A stretch of 10,529 bases of DNA from Micavibrio sp. UBA1672 (GTDB taxonomy: Bacteria > Pseudomonadota > Alphaproteobacteria > Micavibrionales > Micavibrionaceae): the NCBI GenBank assembly GCA_002320665.1, contig DCKO01000103.1, forward strand, positions 1,005-11,533. Direction: 5' to 3'. Below are positions 6,364 through 10,529 of the stretch, in pieces. A program made the translations under genes and the position numbers. The first letter of the stretch is position 1; each line of letters opens with the position of its first letter. Under the pieces are notes generated by a model, which was given only the letters and a program-made list of their open reading frames with translations, made no database searches and was not told the DNA's origin.

Positions 6364-6960
6364 ATGGCGGATGAAAAATTAATATATATTCTTGGTGATG
6401 ATGATTCATGGAAACCTATGGATAATAAGGATGAGTTTGTTGAGCTTGTTGAAAGCGATGATTTTTCCGCTAAGGGAATGGAGATTTTAGTAAAGGATTT
6501 GCCTTTTTACAAAGATGCCCATCTTATAAAGGTTGAAGATGCTGTTGAAACAGAAGACTCCGGAAAGTTCTTTTACATCAAATTTGGAGAAGATTATGCA
6601 TCTCTAAACGGGAATGTCTCGGTCATACACGAGGTGAATGAAGATATTGGTATTGAGCTCGATAAAGATAATGTTTTTGATTATCTGAAATTTTTCTGTT
6701 TTTTCTTAACGGATGAAGATGGGAACAACTACTTTATTTTGGAAAATGACCAAAGTGAATTTCTTGTTGGGCGTAGTATTTTAGATAAAAAACGCTGGTT
6801 TCGTAAATTTAATGGTTCGGAGATCAAGGAAACCAAGCCTGATTATTTTGACATTACAACAAGAGTTTTGGTTGGTGGCTATCTTTATGACGCACGTTTT
6901 GAAGTAAAGCCTGATGGTAACGTTGAAATGCAAGAAGATGTTATGATCGGACCGATATAA
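6364..6960 (+). CDS. Hypothetical very acidic, AT-rich protein, 198 residues
   Basis: I do not recognise this protein. It is predicted to be soluble, with no signal peptide. It is rich in Asp and Glu (about 46 of 198 by hand count, against roughly 22 Lys/Arg), so the pI should be very low. Visible features are a short N-terminal strand (KLIYILGDDDSW, 5-16), an aromatic block around YLKFFCFFLTDEDGNNYFIL (107-126), and RSILDKKRWFRKF (137-149), the only basic patch. The C-terminal half looks like beta strands (DITTRVLVGGYLYDARFEV). A GAGGAT ribosome binding site lies about 10 bases before the ATG. Local GC is obviously lower than in rarA: one sampled 60-base line (6661-6720) has about 23% GC against about 63% in rarA line 5761-5820. 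The gene separates rarA from crcB, genes that are commonly close together in alphaproteobacteria, so acquisition by insertion is plausible. Confidence 0.8.
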   Translation: MADEKLIYILGDDDSWKPMDNKDEFVELVESDDFSAKGMEILVKDLPFYKDAHLIKVEDAVETEDSGKFFYIKFGEDYASLNGNVSVIHEVNEDIGIELDKDNVFDYLKFFCFFLTDEDGNNYFILENDQSEFLVGRSILDKKRWFRKFNGSEIKETKPDYFDITTRVLVGGYLYDARFEVKPDGNVEMQEDVMIGPI

Positions 6961-6974
6961 ATGATTTTGTTCAG

Positions 6975-6992
6975 TTATCTTGTAAAAGATAA
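6975..6992. terminator. Weak hairpin between convergent genes, possible terminator
   Basis: A perfect 7-base inverted repeat, TTATCTT and AAGATAA, encloses a GTAA loop in the 39-base gap between the stop of the acidic orphan and the stop of the permease gene. On the plus strand it is followed by TCTTTC, a poor U-tract, and the stem is AT-rich. It could serve as a weak terminator, but it may be only incidental. Confidence 0.3.
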
Positions 6993-6999
6993 TCTTTCG

Positions 7000-7866
7000 T
7001 CATGATTTTTCCTTTGTAAAGATCAGGAATATTCCGCTTGCGGCGATAATTACTGCACCAATTCGCATTAGTAAATCTGGCTCTTCGCCGAATATAAAAT
7101 ATCCGATTGTAAAGGCTAGCGGGAGTTGCAGGTAATGCAATGGTGCAACGATGGCAAATTTTGTCAGGCGCATTGAGCCGGAAACCCCGCTTATGCCACA
7201 GACGAGCATTGCACCGGCGAGGATGAAAATCGGTAAATCATGTGCATCGGGGATTGTTCCTCTCATGACGGTATAGGGCACAAGAATGGTAAATGTCATC
7301 AGGCATGGATAAAATGATAGGGAAAGCAGTGTGTCCTCATGGTGGAGGGCTCTGGCGAACAGGGCCAGTCCAGAGATACAAAATACAGTAAAGAATGGGA
7401 CAATTAGCCAAGGGTCTAGTGCTTCGAAGCCTGGGCGGAAGGCGATAATGACCCCTAAAAAGCCTGTGGCAATGGCAACCCAGCTCATTGGATGCACGCT
7501 TTCCTTATAGATGGGGATGGCCAGAATGGTGATGACAAAGGGGGCTAGAAATAAAATGGGGTAGACCGTGGTTAGTTCCAGATTTCGAAAGGCCAAAACA
7601 ACACTTATGGCGAGGCCCAGATTGCAAAACCCTCGCCCGATATGGATTTTGAGGCTGTTGGTTTTGAATGTATTTTGGATGCCACCGAGTATGGGTGAGA
7701 AGATCAAGCCGATGGTCAGCGCAAATATATAGGACCAGACCACGATATCTATCACGTCATAGCGGCTGGAGAGCCATTTGGCGCAAGAATCCGAGATCAC
7801 AAAAGCGCTGAAGCCGAAAAGGGCAAAAATAATACCCTTTTTTGTGTTCTCGAAACGGTTTAACAT
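7000..7866 (-). CDS. EamA / DMT-superfamily permease
   Basis: The product is a 288-residue inner-membrane protein with the drug/metabolite transporter layout. About ten hydrophobic segments are visible, roughly at residues 11-30, 40-59, 77-94, 101-120, 127-145, 152-171, 181-200, 211-229, 236-258 and 267-284. They form two EamA halves of five helices each. The first half ends with the typical IAFRPGF (141-147) and the second with IGAVIIAASGIFLIF (269-283). The helix-4 motif ELTTVYPILFLAPFVITIL (97-115) and its counterpart VAPLHYLQLPLAFTIGYFIFGEEP (240-263) are characteristic. The substrate cannot be told from sequence; family members export amino acids, nucleotides, S-adenosylmethionine or drugs. 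It is divergent from crcB across a 52-base gap and convergent with the acidic orphan, so it is a single-gene unit. No strong ribosome binding site is visible. Confidence 0.92.
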   Translation of the reverse strand: MLNRFENTKKGIIFALFGFSAFVISDSCAKWLSSRYDVIDIVVWSYIFALTIGLIFSPILGGIQNTFKTNSLKIHIGRGFCNLGLAISVVLAFRNLELTTVYPILFLAPFVITILAIPIYKESVHPMSWVAIATGFLGVIIAFRPGFEALDPWLIVPFFTVFCISGLALFARALHHEDTLLSLSFYPCLMTFTILVPYTVMRGTIPDAHDLPIFILAGAMLVCGISGVSGSMRLTKFAIVAPLHYLQLPLAFTIGYFIFGEEPDLLMRIGAVIIAASGIFLIFTKEKS

Positions 7867-7867
7867 G

Positions 7868-7903
7868 CTATTGGAGTAGTCCTGAAATTTTAATGTCCAA
7901 TAG
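7868..7903. repeat. Perfect 8-base inverted repeat in the permease/crcB divergent gap
   Basis: CTATTGGA (7868-7875) and TCCAATAG (7896-7903) are exact reverse complements separated by 20 bases. They occupy most of the 52-base gap between the two divergent start codons (7866 and 7919). The arrangement could be a two-site operator with half-sites about 28 bases centre to centre, or a leader hairpin for either gene. It may overlap promoter elements. The repeat is seen directly; the regulatory role is inference. Confidence 0.45.
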
Positions 7904-7918
7904 ATATAAAGGGTTTTT

Positions 7919-8302
7919 ATGATCGCAACAATAGGTGTTATTGCTTTGGGTGGTGCTTTAGGTGCGCTGGCGCGGCATGGGGTGAATATACTTGCCGTTC
8001 AGGTTTTGGGGCATGGCTTTCCATGGGGCACGCTCTGTGTGAATATAATCGGGTCATTCCTGATGGGGATGATTGTTGTCAAATTTTCCCACATGGCACA
8101 AGTATCGCAGGAAATACGGATGCTCTGTATGACGGGTTTTTTGGGCGCGTTTACAACATTTTCAACGTTTTCACTGGATTTTATTACGATGTATGAGCGC
8201 GGTGATCTTATGCAAGCTAGCGCTTATCTTTTGGCTTCTGTTGTGCTATCTATTCTCGCACTGTTTTTAGGACTTTTTGCAATGCGGGGTTTAAGTGCAT
8301 GA
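7919..8302 (+). CDS. crcB: Fluoride-specific ion channel CrcB/Fluc
   Basis: CrcB/Fluc is a small dual-topology dimeric channel in the inner membrane that lets fluoride leave the cell and protects enzymes such as enolase from inhibition. The 127-residue length is typical. Diagnostic motifs are GGALGALARHG (11-21), the GTLCVNIIGSFLMG segment (37-50) with conserved Asn42, and GFLGAFTTFSTFS (73-85), which holds the pore phenylalanines and the Thr/Ser track around the central sodium site. Four hydrophobic helices are visible, at about 3-29, 36-55, 68-90 and 100-122. The ATG is five bases after AAAGGG (7908-7913). I see no fluoride riboswitch in the short upstream gap. The gene overlaps rluC by ATGA, indicating a two-gene transcript. 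Confidence 0.96.
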   Translation: MIATIGVIALGGALGALARHGVNILAVQVLGHGFPWGTLCVNIIGSFLMGMIVVKFSHMAQVSQEIRMLCMTGFLGAFTTFSTFSLDFITMYERGDLMQASAYLLASVVLSILALFLGLFAMRGLSA

Positions 8303-9324
8303 GTGATGGCGGTTTTAGGTTTATCAAAGTGCCAGAAGATGATGACGGGCAGAGGCTTGATCGTTGGCTGAAGAAGAATGCGCCGGATTTGCCTTTTGTG
8401 CTGGCGCAGAAATTTTTGCGCAAAGGCATGATCCGTATTGATGGCAAGCGTGCCAAGCCGGAGCGGAAATTGGTGGCAGGAGAAGAAGTCAAGATTCCGC
8501 CTTTTGAAACCAAGGGGCCGAAAAGTGAAAAACATGACAAGGCGCGCAAGATTTCAGATGAAGATGCAGCGTTTATCCAGTCTCTTATTCTCTATGATGA
8601 TGGAGATGTGATTGCGATTAATAAGCCTGCGGGGATTGCGACGCAGGGCGGTACGAAAATCAAGAGGCATATTGACGGGCTTTTACCTGTTTTGAAAGAT
8701 AAAAATGATGTTGTGCCGCGCTTGGTTCACCGCCTTGATAAGGATACAAGCGGGGTGTTGTTGCTGGCACGTTCCAGCAAGGTGGCCAAGGAGCTGGGTT
8801 ATTTGTTCAAGGGCCGTGATGTGAAGAAAGTTTACTGGGCGCTGATCTCACCTGTGCCGGAGGTCTATTCGGGGACAGTCGATGCGCCTTTGGTTAAGGC
8901 TGGTGGGGCATCCCGCGAAAAAATGGTAATTGATGAGGAAGAAGGCAAACATGCGGTTACTGAATTTGTCATTCTTGAACGCGCGGGAGAAGCCGCGGCG
9001 TTTGCAGCCTTTTGGCCGCGTACAGGCCGGACACATCAAATTCGCATTCATGCGCAAACGATGGGTAGTGCCGTAATTGGCGATCATAAATATAAATACA
9101 TCAAAGACCCTGAATCCAAAAAGCCTGATCCTGATTTTTCGGCTGTGAATCTGGAGGATCGTCTTCATCTTCATGCGCGGCGTATAATCTTGCCGCATCC
9201 GGTCAAGAAGGGGAAAGTTTTGGATATTACCGCGCCATTATCGCCCGAGCTTGTGAAAAGCTGGAAAGCCTTTGGATTTAATCACAAGGATAAAAGTGAC
9301 CCGTTTGAAGGGCTGGATTTATAA
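8299..9324 (+). CDS. rluC: Ribosomal large subunit pseudouridine synthase, RluC-type
   Basis: This enzyme isomerises uridine to pseudouridine in 23S rRNA; RluC of E. coli acts at positions 955, 2504 and 2580. The 341-residue protein has an N-terminal S4 RNA-binding domain (GQRLDRWLKK at 17-26 to VAGEEVKIPP at 59-68), a short basic linker (KGPKSEKHDKARK), and the RluA-family catalytic domain. In the latter, DVIAINKPAGIATQGG (103-118) and PRLVHRLDKDTSGVLLLARS (140-159) place the catalytic aspartate at Asp147. WPRTGRTHQIRIH (239-251) and LEDRLHLHARRIILPHP (285-301) complete the family signature. The RKGMIRIDGKRAKPERKL stretch favours RluC over RluD, but exact target sites are inferred. It is translationally coupled to crcB by a 4-base overlap, a pairing that recurs in alphaproteobacteria. 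Confidence 0.93.
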   Translation: MSDGGFRFIKVPEDDDGQRLDRWLKKNAPDLPFVLAQKFLRKGMIRIDGKRAKPERKLVAGEEVKIPPFETKGPKSEKHDKARKISDEDAAFIQSLILYDDGDVIAINKPAGIATQGGTKIKRHIDGLLPVLKDKNDVVPRLVHRLDKDTSGVLLLARSSKVAKELGYLFKGRDVKKVYWALISPVPEVYSGTVDAPLVKAGGASREKMVIDEEEGKHAVTEFVILERAGEAAAFAAFWPRTGRTHQIRIHAQTMGSAVIGDHKYKYIKDPESKKPDPDFSAVNLEDRLHLHARRIILPHPVKKGKVLDITAPLSPELVKSWKAFGFNHKDKSDPFEGLDL

Positions 9325-9371
9325 GGTGATTTCGCGTTATATGATTGGGTTACTATTAAGAGAGAGCTTTA

Positions 9372-10529
9372 ATGGCGAAAAATAAGAAAAAAGATAAGAA
9401 AACAAAAGAACAGGAAGAGATTAAGTCTGAAGGGCAAGCTGTTGAGGATTATCGCCTCAAGAATGAAAAAAACTGGTTTACCTTTATAACCAAATTCATT
9501 TTTATTTCTGCTGCGTTCCTGCTTTTGATTTTTACCATCATGGCGAATATGGGCGGGTCGAATGATATGCTCAAAGAAGCCGTTGAAAGCTTTGCCAGTA
9601 AAAGTTTTGGCAATCGTCCCGCAACGATCAGAAAGCTTCATAACATGACATTCTTTCCATCTTTATCGGTAGTTTTTGAGGGGCTTAGTGTGTTGCCTTA
9701 TCCTGAATCTACTGAAAAAATGGCCAGCATTGAAAAGATGCATGTGAAAATGAGCTTTTTTGATATGTTGCTCAGTAATGCGAAGTTCAAGGAATTTATT
9801 ATTGATGACGTGAAGCTTAAAGCTGGATATTTTATACAAAAAGATTTATTCGCGGATAAGGTCTATATTGATCATGATATCGGGAATAATCGGGCTGATT
9901 TGAAAGGCGAAGGTGATTTTGGGCCTTATAACTGGAGTGCTGCTCTGGGACTGGAAATTTCCGGAAGTGGTGGATCATATAAATACAGATTACAGGGTGA
10001 CAATACAGCCTTTAGCTTGGATATAGCGGATTTGAATGTTCAGGGTATAATGACATCGGAGCATAGGAAATATGCAGAAATTCGTGATATTCGGATTGCC
10101 TCGCGTGATTATGCCTTAGCAGGGCAAGCAACTCTGACGGTTGCATCACAAGGCGTTATTAATGTGCGCAGTACTTTAAAGGGAGAAGGGCGTGATGCTG
10201 TAATTGATCTTGATTTCAATGTTGATATTTTTAGATCGCCGTTGTTGTTTGATGGTAAGGTAAAATTATCCGGTTTTCAGGTGGCTGATTTTAATGGCCC
10301 TCAATCCTTGATGGCTTTGGCTGCGCGTTTTGTAGAAATTTTTATATCCGAAGAAAACCTTAAGTTCTATGGTGAGGATGCCAAAAAATCCTATATTTTC
10401 GATTGGTTATTAAAGCGTGATTATGATCTCGAAATTGCGTTAGAGGATTATGTCGATGATAATTTAGGCGGGGTATCGGATCTTTCCTTACATTTCTTTA
10501 AAAACCGTGGAAATTACTATATCTCCGGT
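9372..10529 (+). CDS. AsmA-like single-pass inner-membrane protein (3' end beyond window)
   Basis: The frame is open for 386 codons from the ATG at 9372 to the window edge with no stop, so the gene is incomplete. An AAGAGAGAG ribosome binding site lies about 6 bases upstream. The N-terminus is a Lys/Glu-rich tail (residues 1-34), followed by one transmembrane helix at about 36-58 (FTFITKFIFISAAFLLLIFTIM). The rest is predicted to be periplasmic. Residues 77-110 (fitting the pattern 'FFPSLSVVFEGLSV') and 116-152 (MASIEKMHVKMSFFDMLL to the FIIDDVKLKAG strand) resemble the start of AsmA-family proteins, with repeated beta strands afterwards (DLKGEGDFGPYNW, SPLLFDGKVKLSGFQVADFNG). AsmA-like proteins act in outer-membrane biogenesis and lipid transport between membranes. 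The family assignment is by pattern and is moderate. It begins 47 bases after rluC and may be cotranscribed. Confidence 0.72.
   Translation, partial: MAKNKKKDKKTKEQEEIKSEGQAVEDYRLKNEKNWFTFITKFIFISAAFLLLIFTIMANMGGSNDMLKEAVESFASKSFGNRPATIRKLHNMTFFPSLSVVFEGLSVLPYPESTEKMASIEKMHVKMSFFDMLLSNAKFKEFIIDDVKLKAGYFIQKDLFADKVYIDHDIGNNRADLKGEGDFGPYNWSAALGLEISGSGGSYKYRLQGDNTAFSLDIADLNVQGIMTSEHRKYAEIRDIRIASRDYALAGQATLTVASQGVINVRSTLKGEGRDAVIDLDFNVDIFRSPLLFDGKVKLSGFQVADFNGPQSLMALAARFVEIFISEENLKFYGEDAKKSYIFDWLLKRDYDLEIALEDYVDDNLGGVSDLSLHFFKNRGNYYISG

Noticed and set aside
7867..7918. Fluoride riboswitch upstream of crcB
   Set aside because: The gap is only 52 bases and I cannot find the conserved crcB-motif core. 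The inverted repeat present there does not match that fold.
9369..9641. Minus-strand open frame over the start of the AsmA-like gene
   Set aside because: The plus-strand frame is open for 386 codons with a ribosome binding site and a sensible tail-helix-domain layout; the minus frame is its shadow.
1..10529. CRISPR arrays, tRNA or rRNA genes, insertion sequences, toxin-antitoxin or defence modules
   Set aside because: No regularly spaced repeats, no transposase or integrase motifs, no cloverleaf-like sequence and no paired toxin-antitoxin layout were found. The orphan genes alone do not justify calling a defence system.

Overview
The window reads as a chromosomal segment of an alphaproteobacterium with moderate to low GC. 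The evidence is the style of the sdhB C-terminus (ending ..KKMMVARR), and the set rarA, crcB, rluC in one orientation. From general knowledge, that set forms a recurring alphaproteobacterial neighbourhood. No genus can be named from the sequence alone. No rRNA, tRNA, CRISPR array, insertion sequence or phage gene was seen. Coding density is high: the longest gap without a gene is about 130 bases (2623-2752), so no gene-free stretch reaches 300 bases.

Layout. (1) 1-910, plus strand: the 3' part of sdhB (respiratory complex II), then an unrecognised 66-residue ORF. (2) 915-2622, minus strand: a tight cluster nadC, DUF1287 exported papain-like protein, yggU/DUF167. The first gap is 8 bases and the second junction is a 4-base ATGA overlap. 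(3) 2753-3034, plus strand: an orphan acidic 93-residue protein whose stop codon interlocks with that of nadA. (4) 3031-4038, minus strand: nadA. nadA and nadC are the two last steps of de novo quinolinate/nicotinate mononucleotide synthesis, here split by the orphan gene; nadB is not in the window. (5) 4135-6269, plus strand: a gamma-glutamylcyclotransferase-like protein, a small exported orphan and rarA, linked by a 4-base overlap and a 3-base gap. (6) 6364-6960: an AT-rich, very acidic orphan. (7) 7000-7866, minus strand: an EamA/DMT-family permease. (8) 7919-9324: crcB (fluoride channel) overlapping rluC (23S rRNA pseudouridine synthase) by 4 bases. (9) 9372 to the window edge: the N-terminal part of a single-pass, AsmA-like inner-membrane protein.

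The recognised genes are housekeeping: respiration, NAD synthesis, replication-fork repair, fluoride export and rRNA modification. The unrecognised genes (93, 148 and 198 residues, plus the 66-residue ORF) are visibly more AT-rich and sit at the edges of, or inside, these blocks. That pattern suggests acquired or fast-evolving inserts. No complete new defence or mobile system is evident. The most promising leads are the insert between rarA and crcB, the exported orphan in the rarA operon, the perfect inverted repeat in the permease/crcB divergent gap, and the lysine-tailed AsmA-like protein.
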